This document shows, one piece after another, positions 18,429 to 27,238 of a stretch of DNA of 64,000 nucleotides (the first letter of the stretch is position 1; each line of letters opens with the position of its first letter). Both the position numbers and the translations under genes were made by a program. Origin of the DNA: an uncultured delta proteobacterium (GTDB lineage: Bacteria > Myxococcota_A > UBA9160 > JAFDET01); contig CAMYLJ010000002.1 in the NCBI GenBank assembly GCA_947259215.1, positions 67,524 to 131,523 on the forward strand. Direction: 5' to 3'. A model generated the notes under the pieces. The model had not been told where the DNA came from. It saw nothing but the letters and a program-made list of their open reading frames with translations, and did no database searches.

Positions 18429-18998
18429 TCAGTCTCCTCGCTCCACCTGAAGCTTGCGAAGCACCGCGAAGGGGGAGTCCGGGCTCGCCTTCGCACAGCT
18501 GCAGGTCTCGACGTTGCGGTCCGCGCCGCAGTGCGGGCAGAGCCCGCGGCAGTCCTCCCGGCACAACGGCTGGACCGGAAGAGCCAGCGCCACCACCTCC
18601 CGGAGATAGCGGCGGAGATCGATCTCGCTCCCGCGATACCAGCCCGCGTCGAGCTCGTCGCCCAGGCAGACGCCGTCGCGCGCCAGGGCCTGGGCGGCCT
18701 CCGGATCGGCGGGCACGCGGCCCGACGCCGGCTCGAGGACGATGCGGAACGGTTCGCGGAGCGCCTGACGATAGCGCGCGAGGCAGCGGCTGCACCCGCA
18801 CTCGAGCTCGGTCTCGGCCTCGCCCTCGAGGTAGACGTCCTCTCCCATCTTGTGGGCGCGCAGCTGGATGCGGACGCTCCGCAGCGGCCGGGGGGCCAGC
18901 TCGTCGTCGCCGCCGGACTCCGCCCAGAAAGCCGCATCGCCCTCGAAGGCGAGCTCTTTCGGGGTCGTGGTGAGGCGCTCCACCAGCAGCTTCATCAT
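18429..18998 (-). CDS. YceD/DUF177 family protein
   Basis: 189 aa from the ATG at 18998 (MMKLLVERLTTTPKEL; the next ATG at 18995 is equally possible). DUF177 proteins are encoded just before rpmF in many bacteria and have been linked to 23S rRNA/ribosome metabolism. Four Cys in two pairs lie in the middle (CGCSRCLARY) and a second set near the C-terminus (CREDCRGLCPHCGADRN), a family hallmark. The gene opens the fab operon and is divergent from gltX; only 61 bases separate the two starts, so the promoters overlap or share that gap. Confidence 0.88.
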   Translation of the reverse strand: MMKLLVERLTTTPKELAFEGDAAFWAESGGDDELAPRPLRSVRIQLRAHKMGEDVYLEGEAETELECGCSRCLARYRQALREPFRIVLEPASGRVPADPEAAQALARDGVCLGDELDAGWYRGSEIDLRRYLREVVALALPVQPLCREDCRGLCPHCGADRNVETCSCAKASPDSPFAVLRKLQVERGD

Positions 18999-19059
18999 GA
19001 GGAAACTCTTGAAAATCCGGCAGGTTGTCAACCAGGGGCGCAGCGGTACCCTGCCGCCC

Positions 19060-20469
19060 GTGAGCGACGTGCGGACGCGCTTTGCCCCGAGCCCCACCGG
19101 CTTCCTCCACATCGGGGGCGCGCGCACGGCGCTCTTCAACTGGGCCTTCGCGCGCCGCCACGGGGGGCGCCTGGTGTTGCGCCTCGAGGACACCGACCGG
19201 GAGCGCTCGACCCGTGAGGCCGAGGAGGCCGTGCTCGAGGGCATGCGCTGGCTCGACCTCGACTGGGACGAGGGACCCCACCGCCAGAGCGAGCGCGGCG
19301 AGCGCCACGCCGAGGCGGTGGAGACGCTGCTCGCGACGGGCCGCGCCTACCGCTGCACCTGCACCCGCGAGGAGCTGGAGGAGCGCAAGCAGGCCACCAT
19401 CGCCGCCGGCGGCAAGTGGACCTACGACGGACGCTGCCGCGACGCCGGCCACGGCCCCGACTGCGGCCCCCATACGGTGCGCCTGCGGCTGGCGCCCGAC
19501 GCGCGCCTGGCGTGGGACGACCTGGTGTTCGGCCCGAGCGGCCAGGAAGCACGGGAGATCGGCGACGCCATCATCCGGCGCAGCGACGGCGCGCCGCTCT
19601 ACCACCTGGCCGTGGTGGTGGACGACCTGGACATGGGCATCAGCCACGTGATCCGCGGCGCGGACCACCACAGCAACACGCCGCTCCAGCTCGCCATCTA
19701 CGCGGCGCTCGACGCGACGCCGCCGCAGTTCGCACACGTACCGCTCATCCTCGGCGACGGCGGCAAGAAGCTCTCGAAGCGCATGGACGCGGTGTCGGTG
19801 CAGCACTACCGCAGCGCGGGCTACCTGGATGACGCCATGCGCAACTGGCTCGTGCGCCTGGGCTGGTCCCACGGCGACCGCGAGATCTTCTCCGGCCCCG
19901 AGATCGCGGCGCTCTTCGAACTCGCGAACGTCAGCCGCTCGAGCGCCCAGGCCGATCCCGACAAGCTCGCGTGGCTGAACCAGCACTACCTGAAGCAGAT
20001 GCCGCGGCCGGAGCTGCTGGCGGAGCTCACGCCCTTCCTGGAGCAGGCCCTGGGACACGCCGTGGAGCCGTCCGACGGTCTGGCCGACCTGGTGGACCTG
20101 CTGCGCGAGCGCGCCAGGACGCTCGCGGAGATGGCCGAGCAGGCGACCTTCGTCGCGGTCCAGAACCTCCCCTACGACGAGAAGGCCGCGGCCAAGCACC
20201 TGAAGCCGGCCGCCCGGCCCCTGCTCGAGGCCCTGCACACCGCACTGGCCGAAGTGGACCCGTGGACTCCCGAGGCCATCGAGCCCGTCTTCGAGACCGT
20301 CCGCGCCCGCCACGACGTCGGCATGGGCAAGCTCGCCCAGCCGGTCCGCGTCGCCCTCACCGGCCGCGCCGCATCACCGGGGATCTACGAGACCCTGGCC
20401 GTGCTCCCGCAAGCCACGGCACTCGCTCGCATCGCCGAGGCCATCCACTTCATCAAGCACGGCGGTTGA
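19060..20469 (+). CDS. gltX: Glutamyl-tRNA synthetase
   Basis: 469 aa class I synthetase from the GTG at 19060 (VSDVRTRFAPSPTGFLHIGG). The HIGH-type motif is FLHIGG and the KMSKS-type motif is KLSKRMD. The C-terminal anticodon-binding region (about 330-469) is all helical. No in-frame ATG exists near the true N-terminus. Only one such gene is in the window, so whether it also charges tRNA-Gln cannot be judged. Confidence 0.96.
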   Translation: MSDVRTRFAPSPTGFLHIGGARTALFNWAFARRHGGRLVLRLEDTDRERSTREAEEAVLEGMRWLDLDWDEGPHRQSERGERHAEAVETLLATGRAYRCTCTREELEERKQATIAAGGKWTYDGRCRDAGHGPDCGPHTVRLRLAPDARLAWDDLVFGPSGQEAREIGDAIIRRSDGAPLYHLAVVVDDLDMGISHVIRGADHHSNTPLQLAIYAALDATPPQFAHVPLILGDGGKKLSKRMDAVSVQHYRSAGYLDDAMRNWLVRLGWSHGDREIFSGPEIAALFELANVSRSSAQADPDKLAWLNQHYLKQMPRPELLAELTPFLEQALGHAVEPSDGLADLVDLLRERARTLAEMAEQATFVAVQNLPYDEKAAAKHLKPAARPLLEALHTALAEVDPWTPEAIEPVFETVRARHDVGMGKLAQPVRVALTGRAASPGIYETLAVLPQATALARIAEAIHFIKHGG

Positions 20470-20479
20470 GGGTCCGGGG

Positions 20480-20608
20480 CGAGGGCGGAGCGGGGGCTCG
20501 CTGCGCTCATCCGGGGTTCCGCGCGCGCCACAGGGTCCCGAGCCAGGAGCGGAGTCCGTCAGCGCGCTCCACTCAGTCGTCGCTCCGCGAGCCCCCGCTC
20601 CGCCCTCG
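20480..20608. repeat. Perfect 22-bp inverted repeat, 85-base spacer
   Basis: The left arm at 20480-20501 starts CGAGGGCGGAGCGGGGG and its exact reverse complement lies at 20587-20608. A further 7-base match (GGCGGTT at 20461-20467, AACCGCC at 20609-20615) extends the symmetry imperfectly into the gltX stop region. It could fold the gltX 3' end or be a remnant of a small mobile palindromic unit. Confidence 0.6.
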
Positions 20609-20859
20609 AACCGCCTACGGGCGCGCGAACGCCTCCGGCTCCGCGCGACGCAGAAAGACCGTCACTCGCCGCTCCCGGGCGAACACGCCAACGGAGGCCG
20701 AGGCCGCAAGCGACGCCGAAGGTGGCGCGCGCAGCGAGGCGAAGCCGAGCGAAGTCACGATAGATGGGAGCGCACGGGCCACGCGAACCCCGAGGAGCCC
20801 CGAGGCCCAACGAGACCGAGCCTCCAGGCCCGCGCGAGCCCCGAGGCGGACGCCCACAA

Positions 20860-20880
20860 GCGCCGCCCTTCGGGCGGCGC
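20860..20880 (-). terminator. Hairpin downstream of tRNA-Gln
   Basis: Arms GCGCCGCCC and GGGCGGCGC form a perfect 9-bp stem closing a TTC loop (a cUUCGg-like stable turn), 12 bases past the tRNA 3' end on the minus strand. No T-run follows. Confidence 0.5.
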
Positions 20881-20892
20881 GCGCAGAGGCGA

Positions 20893-20966
20893 TGGATCCC
20901 CGGGAAGGATTCGAACCTTCATTGACGGGGCCAGAACCCGTTGTCCTGCCATTAGACGACCGGGGA
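20893..20966 (-). tRNA. tRNA-Gln (anticodon CTG)
   Basis: Minus-strand cloverleaf: acceptor TCCCCGG pairs with CCGGGGA, anticodon stem ACGGG/CCCGT holds loop TTCTGGC with anticodon CTG, and T-arm GAAGG-TTCGAAT-CCTTC. The 3' CCA is encoded (20893-20895). It reads CAG codons, the favoured Gln codon in this GC-rich genome. Confidence 0.95.
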
Positions 20967-21104
20967 AGAGCCCGGATGGGCCAGGGGGATCGGTAGCGGA
21001 GCCGACCGCGATCCTCAACCCTTGGGCTCGCGTCCCGGGCCCGACACCCCATCCGCCCGCAGATCGGACTCTAGATCCGCGCCCGGAAAGCCGATGCGAA
21101 GAAC

Positions 21105-22745
21105 GTGGGGTCCCGCCGAGCGAGACGCTGGACCGCGGCGGGGTTCGCCGCGATCGTCGGGGTGTACGCGGCGCTCTACGCCCGGGCGGCACGCTTCGAG
21201 TTCGTCTGGGACGACGTGCCGCAGGTCGCGCGGAACCCGCTCCTGGAAGCACCGCTCGCCGCCGGGCTGCGAGCGACCCAGCACGACCACCTGGACCCGA
21301 GCCTGGCCAGCGCCGGCCACGCGAGCCCCCACGAGAGCTACCGGCCGGCGCTCTTCGTCTCCCACCGCCTGGACGTGGCGCTCTTCGGGCGCCGCCCGGG
21401 TCCGATGCACCTGCACAACCTGCTGCTCGGCGCGCTCGGGATCGCCGCGAGCGGCTGGCTCGCGCGCCAGGCCCTGGGCGACGGACGCCTCGCGCTGCTG
21501 CCGGCCGCGGTCTACGCCCTGCACCCGCTCCAGAGCGAGCCCTTCTGCTACATCTCGGGCCGCGCGGACCTGGCGGCGGGGCTCTTCGCGCTCGTCAGCA
21601 CGGGCGCGGCCTTCGCCGCCACGGACGCACGCAAGGCGGGACGCCGGGCGGCGCTCCTGGCCGCGGCGTGCGCGACCTACGCGCTGGCGCTCGGGTTCAA
21701 GGAGTCCGCCGCAGGCGTGCCCGCGGCCGTGGCGCTGCTGCTGGCCGCGCGCGGACGGCTCCGGTCGGGCGTGCCGGTGCTGGCGACGCTCGCCGCCACG
21801 CTCCTGGCCTACGCGGGGGCGCGGCTCGCGCTGGTCGGCGGCGGAGCGACGGGCGTCGACCCCGGAATCGGCAGCGGCGCCCTGCTGGCGCTGCCGGTCT
21901 GGAGCGCACGCTACCTCGCGCTCGCGATCGCTCCCCACGACCTCTCGATCGCCCGCAGCGCCGCCCCGGTGGCGGGCGTTCTCGCCGTCGCCGGCTGGGC
22001 CGCGGTCCTCGGCGGGGCGGCGCTCTTCGGCCTGCGGGTCACGCGCGCGGAGCGACGCCAGCCCGACGACCCGGCCCTCGTCGGGGCCGGCCTGGGCATC
22101 GCCACGGTCTTCCTGGCACCTGCGGTTCCGGCCGTCCTCAGCACGGGAATCGCGGCGGACCGCTACGTACACCTGGCGCTGTTCGGCGTCGGACTGGCTG
22201 CGGCGGCCGGAGGGCGGGAGGTCGCGCGCCGCGGCTGGCTCGATCCGAAGCTGCTCGCGGCCGCGGCCGTGGCCTGGCTCGCGCTCCTGGCCGCGGTGAC
22301 GGTGCGCCAGGTACCCGTCTGGCGGGACAGTGGGACCCTCTACGGCCACGCGGTGGCGACCGCACCGGAGAGCGCCAGCGGGCACTACCTGGCCGGCACC
22401 CTGGCGCTGAAGGAGCACCACAACGGCGAGGCCCTGCACCACCTGCAGCGTGCGGTCTCGCTCGATCCCGCCGACTTCCGCTCCGCCAACAACCTGGGTG
22501 TGCTGTACCGGCGCCTCGGACGCCTGGAGGACGCCGAGCGCGTGACCCGGCACGCCATCGAGACGAGCGGCGGGCGCCACTACCGGGCCTGGAACAACCT
22601 CGGCGCAGTACTCGTCCAGCGCGGTCGCGTCGGCGACGGCTGCGCCGCCCTCGCGCGTGCCCTGCACCTCAACCCCGCCTACCGCGTCGCGCACGAGAAC
22701 CGCGCGCGGTGGTGCGCCTCCGAGGCCGGGGAGCCGGCCGCCTAG
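21105..22745 (+). CDS. TMTC-like GT-C membrane glycosyltransferase with TPR tail (1)
   Basis: 546 aa. The first TM helix is followed by the extracytoplasmic FEFVWDDVPQVARNPL loop; an Asp-Asp pair after TM1 is the catalytic signature of GT-C enzymes that use polyprenyl-phosphate sugars. About ten hydrophobic segments follow to residue 400, then TPR-like repeats (SGHYLAGTLALKEHHNGEAL, ADFRSANNLGVLYRRLGRLE). This layout matches the TMTC/DUF1736 group, whose animal members O-mannosylate cadherins; bacterial members are uncharacterised to my knowledge. GTG start at 21105 is the best in-frame choice. It leads a four-gene operon; the next gene starts 2 bases after its stop. Confidence 0.85.
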   Translation: MGSRRARRWTAAGFAAIVGVYAALYARAARFEFVWDDVPQVARNPLLEAPLAAGLRATQHDHLDPSLASAGHASPHESYRPALFVSHRLDVALFGRRPGPMHLHNLLLGALGIAASGWLARQALGDGRLALLPAAVYALHPLQSEPFCYISGRADLAAGLFALVSTGAAFAATDARKAGRRAALLAAACATYALALGFKESAAGVPAAVALLLAARGRLRSGVPVLATLAATLLAYAGARLALVGGGATGVDPGIGSGALLALPVWSARYLALAIAPHDLSIARSAAPVAGVLAVAGWAAVLGGAALFGLRVTRAERRQPDDPALVGAGLGIATVFLAPAVPAVLSTGIAADRYVHLALFGVGLAAAAGGREVARRGWLDPKLLAAAAVAWLALLAAVTVRQVPVWRDSGTLYGHAVATAPESASGHYLAGTLALKEHHNGEALHHLQRAVSLDPADFRSANNLGVLYRRLGRLEDAERVTRHAIETSGGRHYRAWNNLGAVLVQRGRVGDGCAALARALHLNPAYRVAHENRARWCASEAGEPAA

Positions 22746-22747
22746 CC

Positions 22748-23515
22748 ATGGATCCGACCGGCGCCAAGGAGATCGCGCTCTCGCTGGTGATCCCGTGCTA
22801 CCGGGACGCCGCGCGGCTGGAGCGCCACCTGCCGCTGCTGGTGGAGTACCTGGAGGCGCTGGAGCTCGCGTACGAGGTGATCGTCGTCGACGACGGCAGC
22901 GCCGACGCGGGCGCCACCCGCGCGGTCGCGGAGCGCTGCGCCTGCGCCTGCGTCGCGCTGCCGCGAAACCGCGGCAAGGGCGCGGCCGTGCGCCTCGGGA
23001 TGGCCCACGCCCAGGGCCGCGTTCGCCTGTTCACCGACGCCGACGTTCCCTACCAGCTCGATGCGATTCCGCGGGCGTGGAGCGCGGTCGAGGAGACCGG
23101 CGCCGACGTGGTGGTGGGAGACCGGCACCTCGCCGCCGCGGATCCGGATGCGCCTCCGCCGCTGTCGCGCCGGCTCGCGAGCCCGCTGTTCGCCTGGGTC
23201 GCCGGACGCCTCGCCGCGGGGCCGCCCCTCGACACCCAGTGCGGCTTCAAGGCCTTCCGCGCCGAGGCGGCCGACGCCCTCTTCCCCGCCAGCACGATCG
23301 ACGGCTTCGCCGCGGACGTGGAGATCCTGCTCCTGGCCCGCGACCGGGGGCTCACGATCCTGCGCCTGCCGGTCCAGCTGCGCGCCTTCGACGGCTCCAG
23401 CGTGCACCCGGTCCGCGACGGCCTGGCCATGCTGAGAGACGTGGCGCGGATCGCCTGGCGGCGTCGGGCGGGCCGGCTCAAGCAGGGCCTTTCCCCCGCC
23501 GAAGCGGACTCTTAG
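22748..23515 (+). CDS. GT2 polyprenyl-phosphate glycosyltransferase (ALG5/DPM1-like)
   Basis: 255 aa, a single GT-A domain: LSLVIPCYRD, VIVVDDGSADAG, PRNRGKGAAVRLGMAHAQG, the DXD motif in LFTDADVPYQ, and CGFKAFRAEAAD with DGFAADVEILLLA. The NRGKGAA and QCGFK segments are those of dolichyl/polyprenyl-phosphate glucosyl- or mannosyltransferases. No C-terminal TM helices are seen, unlike ArnC/GtrB types. Inferred job: move a sugar from a nucleotide donor to a polyprenyl phosphate for the GT-C proteins encoded on either side. Confidence 0.88.
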   Translation: MDPTGAKEIALSLVIPCYRDAARLERHLPLLVEYLEALELAYEVIVVDDGSADAGATRAVAERCACACVALPRNRGKGAAVRLGMAHAQGRVRLFTDADVPYQLDAIPRAWSAVEETGADVVVGDRHLAAADPDAPPPLSRRLASPLFAWVAGRLAAGPPLDTQCGFKAFRAEAADALFPASTIDGFAADVEILLLARDRGLTILRLPVQLRAFDGSSVHPVRDGLAMLRDVARIAWRRRAGRLKQGLSPAEADS

Positions 23516-23529
23516 TGGTGGAGGTGCCC

Positions 23530-25440
23530 ATGCGAGAAGGCGCGGCCCACGAGGCGCGCTGGGTCGCGGCCGTGCTGGTCGCGGTGGCGCTCGTCTACCT
23601 GGGCGCCCTGGCGGGCGAGTTCGTGTGGGACGACCACGTGCTGGTGGAGGAGCACCCGGCGGTCACCCAGCTCCAGCCCCTGCCGGACTATTTCCTGCGC
23701 ATGTTCTGGTCCGACACGGAGCACAACGACACGGGCGCCTTCTACCGCCCCTTGACCACGCTCTCCTACGCCGTCGAGTACGCGCTCTGGGGCCCCGACC
23801 CGCGCTACTTCCACTTCACGAACCTGCTGGTGCACCTGGCCGTCTGCGCGCTCGTGTTCGAGCTGTCGCGCCGGGCGGGCGCGTCCCCCGGCACGGCGGC
23901 GGCGGCGGCGGCGCTCTTCGGACTGCTGCCCCGGGCGACCGAGTCCGTGGCCTGGGTGAGCGGTCGGACCGACCTGCTGGCGGCGCTGGGCGCGCTGGCC
24001 GCGTGGTGGCTGCATCGCAGCGAGCCGACGCGCGGCGGTCGCCGCGTGGCGGCGGCCGTGGCGCTGCTGGCGGGCCTGCTCTGCAAGGAGGTGGCGGCCG
24101 CCGGAGCGGTGGCGATCGCGACGCTCGAGACGCTGGCGTGGCGGCGCGGCCGGCAGTCGGCCGAGCGGGCCATGGGCAACCTGCTGCCCCTGGCCGTCGC
24201 CCTGGCCGGGTACGGCGCCCTGCGCGCTGCCGCCTGGTCCGCGGGCGGGGCCGTCCTCGGAAACGACCTCGCCGCGCCCTGGCACCTGCGGCCGCTCTTC
24301 GCGCTCCAGGCCCTCGGCAGCTACGTCGGCATGCTGCTCGACCCGCTGCGCCCGCGGCTCCTGATCGGCACCCGTGGCTACCTCGAGTGGCCGTGGATCG
24401 CGGCGGGAGCGGGGGTCGCGCTCGCCCTGGGTTTCGTCGCTCCGCGGCTCTGGCGACGCGCGCCCGCGGCCAGCGTGGCCGGCTGCGCGTTTGCCGCTGC
24501 TGCGCTGCTGCCGGTGCTCCACCTCGTGAGCCTGCCGTTGCCCGTGATCGCTGCGGACCGCTTCCTGTACCTGCCGGCCGCAGGGCTGGCCGTCGCGCTG
24601 GCGGCGGCGGCGCGGCGCATCCCGGCGCGCGCGCTGCAGCCGGCGCGGGTGGCGGCGATGCTCGCGATCGGCGCCTTCGCCTGGGCCACGGCGGCGCGCG
24701 CCCTCGACTGGAGCGACGACCCGACGCTCTTCCGCGCCGCCATGGCGCGCTCGCATGCGGCCAACCCGTCGGCGCCCACCGGGCTCGGCGAGGCCCACTT
24801 CCGGCGCGAGCAGTTCGCAGAGGCGCTCCAGGCCTACCGCGAGGCCGAGCGGCGCCACAGCGAGGCCGGCCGGCGCGCCCCCTGGGCCTACGGCTACTCC
24901 GAGACCATCCACACCAACATCGGGCTGTGTCTCCTGGCCGAGGGCCGGACGGACGAGGCCACCGGCCTGCTGGCCGGCGCCGCGGCGCGGAGCCCCAGTC
25001 TGCCCTCGGCCCACTTCAACCTGGCCTTCGCCCTGGCCCACGGCCTGGATTTCGACGCTGCCGAGCGGGAGCTGCGGACCGCCCTGGTGCTGCGGCCGGA
25101 CTTCGAGCGCGCCCGCGTGCTGCTGGCCTCGCTGGAACGCGCGCGCCGTGACTGGGAGGCCCTGCCGCCGCCGCATCCCGACGAGGCGACCGACGTACAG
25201 GCGGCGCGGGCACGCGTCTTCACCCGCGTCGGCCATCGCATCGCGGCCTCCGCGCTGTGGACCCGCGTGGTCGACGCACCGGACGCCACGCCGGAGCAGG
25301 TGCGGGGCGCGGCGGTCTATCTGGTGATGGGGGGCGAGCCCGCGGACGCGCGCCGCGCGCTGCAGCGCCTGAGGGCGATCCCGTCCCAGGCAAACGAGGC
25401 CCGGCGGCTCGAGCTCGCGCTGGCGGCACGCCTGTCTTGA
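23530..25440 (+). CDS. TMTC-like GT-C membrane glycosyltransferase with TPR tail (2)
   Basis: 636 aa from the ATG at 23530, with GGAGG 6 bases upstream. It has the same architecture as the first copy: TM1, then LAGEFVWDDHVLVEEHPAV with the Asp-Asp pair, GAFYRPLTTLSYAVEY, about ten TM segments to residue 400, and a longer helical-repeat tail (SAPTGLGEAHFRREQFAEAL, HTNIGLCLLAEGRTDEATG, SAHFNLAFALAHGLDFDAA). The two copies are diverged in sequence, suggesting different acceptors or sugars. The tail may capture the acceptor protein. Confidence 0.87.
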   Translation: MREGAAHEARWVAAVLVAVALVYLGALAGEFVWDDHVLVEEHPAVTQLQPLPDYFLRMFWSDTEHNDTGAFYRPLTTLSYAVEYALWGPDPRYFHFTNLLVHLAVCALVFELSRRAGASPGTAAAAAALFGLLPRATESVAWVSGRTDLLAALGALAAWWLHRSEPTRGGRRVAAAVALLAGLLCKEVAAAGAVAIATLETLAWRRGRQSAERAMGNLLPLAVALAGYGALRAAAWSAGGAVLGNDLAAPWHLRPLFALQALGSYVGMLLDPLRPRLLIGTRGYLEWPWIAAGAGVALALGFVAPRLWRRAPAASVAGCAFAAAALLPVLHLVSLPLPVIAADRFLYLPAAGLAVALAAAARRIPARALQPARVAAMLAIGAFAWATAARALDWSDDPTLFRAAMARSHAANPSAPTGLGEAHFRREQFAEALQAYREAERRHSEAGRRAPWAYGYSETIHTNIGLCLLAEGRTDEATGLLAGAAARSPSLPSAHFNLAFALAHGLDFDAAERELRTALVLRPDFERARVLLASLERARRDWEALPPPHPDEATDVQAARARVFTRVGHRIAASALWTRVVDAPDATPEQVRGAAVYLVMGGEPADARRALQRLRAIPSQANEARRLELALAARLS

Positions 25441-25475
25441 GCTACCCCCCAGGTGCGAGCCGGGGAGGTGGAGCG

Positions 25476-26378
25476 ATGAGCTTCCGGGAGGCGCGAGTGC
25501 GCGACGCCCACAGCGCGCGCGGTCCGGCGCTGCTGCGCCTGCTGCGCCCGCACCATTGGGTGAAGAACGGCTTCGTGCTGCTTCCCGTGCCCTTCGCGCT
25601 GGCGGCCGGAGCGCAGCTCGAGCTGCCGCGCTTCCTGGCGGGATTCGCCGGCTTCTGCCTGCTGAACTCGGCCATCTACGTGCTGAACGACATCCGCGAC
25701 GCCGAGGCCGACCGCCTGAGCCCGCGCAAGCGAACCCGCCCCATCGCCGCGGGCGAGGTGTCGCTCGCCGCGGCCTGGGGCACGTTCGTGGCCACCCTGG
25801 CCTGCGCGCTGGCACTCGGCGCGGCCACCGGGCTCGCGAGCGCACTCACGATCTACGCGATCTACGGGGCCGCCAACGTCATCTACTCCCTCGGCGCCAA
25901 GCACGTCCCGCTGCTCGACGTCTTCATCCTGGCGTCGGGCTTCCTGCTGCGAGTGCTTCTCGGCACCGCGCTCGTCGAGGCGCCGCCCTCCAGCTGGCTC
26001 TTGCTGTGCACGTCGGCGCTGGCGCTCTTCCTGGCCTTCGCCAAGCGCCGCGGCGACCTGGCCGAGGGCGTGGGTGCGGACCACCGGCCCGCGCTCTCGG
26101 GCTACAACGAGCGCTTCCTCGACAGCGCCATCGGCATCTGCGCGGGACTCGCCCTGGTGACCTACGCCCTCTACTGCGGCGAGGCGGAGGTGCTCGCACC
26201 GGGCCGCGAGATGGCGAGCCTGCCCCCGGTGGCGTTCGCCATCTTCCAGTATCTGCGGCTCGCCCTGGTGACCGGCGCCGGTGCGAATCCCGTGACCCTG
26301 GCCTGGAGCGAGCGCTCGCTCCAGGTCTGCGGCCTGCTCTGGCTGGCCGCCATCGGCTGGAGCCTCGGGCTCTACTAG
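25476..26378 (+). CDS. UbiA-family decaprenyl-phosphate phosphoribosyltransferase-like protein
   Basis: 300 aa with about eight TM helices. The first aspartate motif is LNDIRDAEADRLSPRKRTRP, the second region contains LAFAKRRGDLAEG, which resembles the KRRxEL segment of mycobacterial DPPR synthases (the UbiA protein that makes decaprenyl-phosphoryl-phosphoribose). The N-terminal LLRLLRPHHWVKNGFVLLP is also characteristic of that subgroup. It would give a furanose donor, but the phosphatase and DprE1/E2 epimerase partners are not in the window. ATG at 25476 with GGGGAGG upstream. Its stop shares CTAG with the convergent pilD stop. Confidence 0.87.
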   Translation: MSFREARVRDAHSARGPALLRLLRPHHWVKNGFVLLPVPFALAAGAQLELPRFLAGFAGFCLLNSAIYVLNDIRDAEADRLSPRKRTRPIAAGEVSLAAAWGTFVATLACALALGAATGLASALTIYAIYGAANVIYSLGAKHVPLLDVFILASGFLLRVLLGTALVEAPPSSWLLLCTSALALFLAFAKRRGDLAEGVGADHRPALSGYNERFLDSAIGICAGLALVTYALYCGEAEVLAPGREMASLPPVAFAIFQYLRLALVTGAGANPVTLAWSERSLQVCGLLWLAAIGWSLGLY

Positions 26379-27217
26379 CCGGCGAGTCCCACCAGCAGCG
26401 GCCGGTGCGGCACGAGCACCACCAGCAGCGCCCCGGCCGCGATCGCCGGCCCGAAGCCGAAGGGACCGCCCGAGCGGGCGGCCAGCAGCCCGAGGACGAG
26501 CCCCAGGAGCGACGCGGCCACGATGGTCTCGAGCACGCCCACGGGACCGACGAAGGCGCCGATCGCCGCCAGCAGCTTCACGTCGCCGAGTCCCATGCCG
26601 GGAAACCAGAGCCAGTAGTCGGCGCTGGCGGGGCGCGGCGGGTCCTGGCCCTCGCCCGGCCAGTGGTCGAACGTGCGTCCGAAGGCGACGGAGATCCGGG
26701 CGTGCACGAATCCCACGAGCCACAGGAGCCCGCCGCCCAGCACCGCGCCGGCCAGGGCCTGGATCCCGGCGCCCGCCGGCGGCTCGCCGCGCCAGGCCGC
26801 GAGGCCGGGCATGGCCACCAGGCCCACGGCGAGCCCGCCCAGGGAGAGCGCGTCGGGGATGATCCCGTGGTCGAGGTCGATCCAGGCCGCTGCCACGAGG
26901 CCCGCGCAGAAGAGCATCCACAGCGCCGCGATCGGGGTCGGCCCGTAGCGCCAGGCCACGGCCGCGAAGAGCAGCCCCGTCAGCAGCTCGACGCCCGGGT
27001 AGCGCAGCGGGATTCCCACCCCGCAGCCCCGGCAGCGTCCGCGCAGCGCCAGATACGAGACGAGCGGCACGTTCTCCCAGGGACGGATCGGGCGCCGGCA
27101 GGCGGGGCAGCGCGACGCGGGCCGCACCAGGGACTCGCCGCGCGGGAGCCGGTGGATGACGACGTTCAGGAACGAGCCGATCACCAGTCCCAGGGCGAAC
27201 GCGCCGCCGATCCACAT
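26375..27217 (-). CDS. pilD: Type IV prepilin peptidase / N-methyltransferase
   Basis: 280 aa. GSFLNVVIHRLPRGESLVRP, then the cytoplasmic zinc-type cysteine pairs CPACRRP and CRGCGVG (methyltransferase part), then the aspartyl protease residues in AAWIDLDHGIIPD and GMGLGDVKLLAAIG. About eight TM helices. It cleaves and N-methylates the pilins encoded upstream. It is last in the pil gene series, as in Myxococcus xanthus. Confidence 0.96.
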   Translation of the reverse strand: MWIGGAFALGLVIGSFLNVVIHRLPRGESLVRPASRCPACRRPIRPWENVPLVSYLALRGRCRGCGVGIPLRYPGVELLTGLLFAAVAWRYGPTPIAALWMLFCAGLVAAAWIDLDHGIIPDALSLGGLAVGLVAMPGLAAWRGEPPAGAGIQALAGAVLGGGLLWLVGFVHARISVAFGRTFDHWPGEGQDPPRPASADYWLWFPGMGLGDVKLLAAIGAFVGPVGVLETIVAASLLGLVLGLLAARSGGPFGFGPAIAAGALLVVLVPHRPLLVGLAG

Positions 27218-27238
27218 GCCCGCGGACTCTAGCAGCCG

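Larger units (their letters stand above)
20470..20892. other. Non-coding gap between gltX and tRNA-Gln
   Basis: About 420 bases with no credible gene. It contains a long-distance 22-bp inverted repeat (20480-20608), a low-complexity stretch rich in GAGCCCCGAGG-like words (about 20780-20850) and a hairpin (20860-20880). Open frames through it have no family similarity and one runs straight through the tRNA. Confidence 0.6.

Noticed and set aside
19003-19031. Possible sigma-70 promoter (TTGACA) for yceD
   Set aside because: The -35 is perfect but no acceptable -10 exists at 16-18 bases, and the start would fall within a few bases of the ATG.
20615-21052. Minus-strand frame of 145 codons containing SSNGRTTGSGPVNEG
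   Set aside because: This is a translation through tRNA-Gln and flanking low-complexity DNA.
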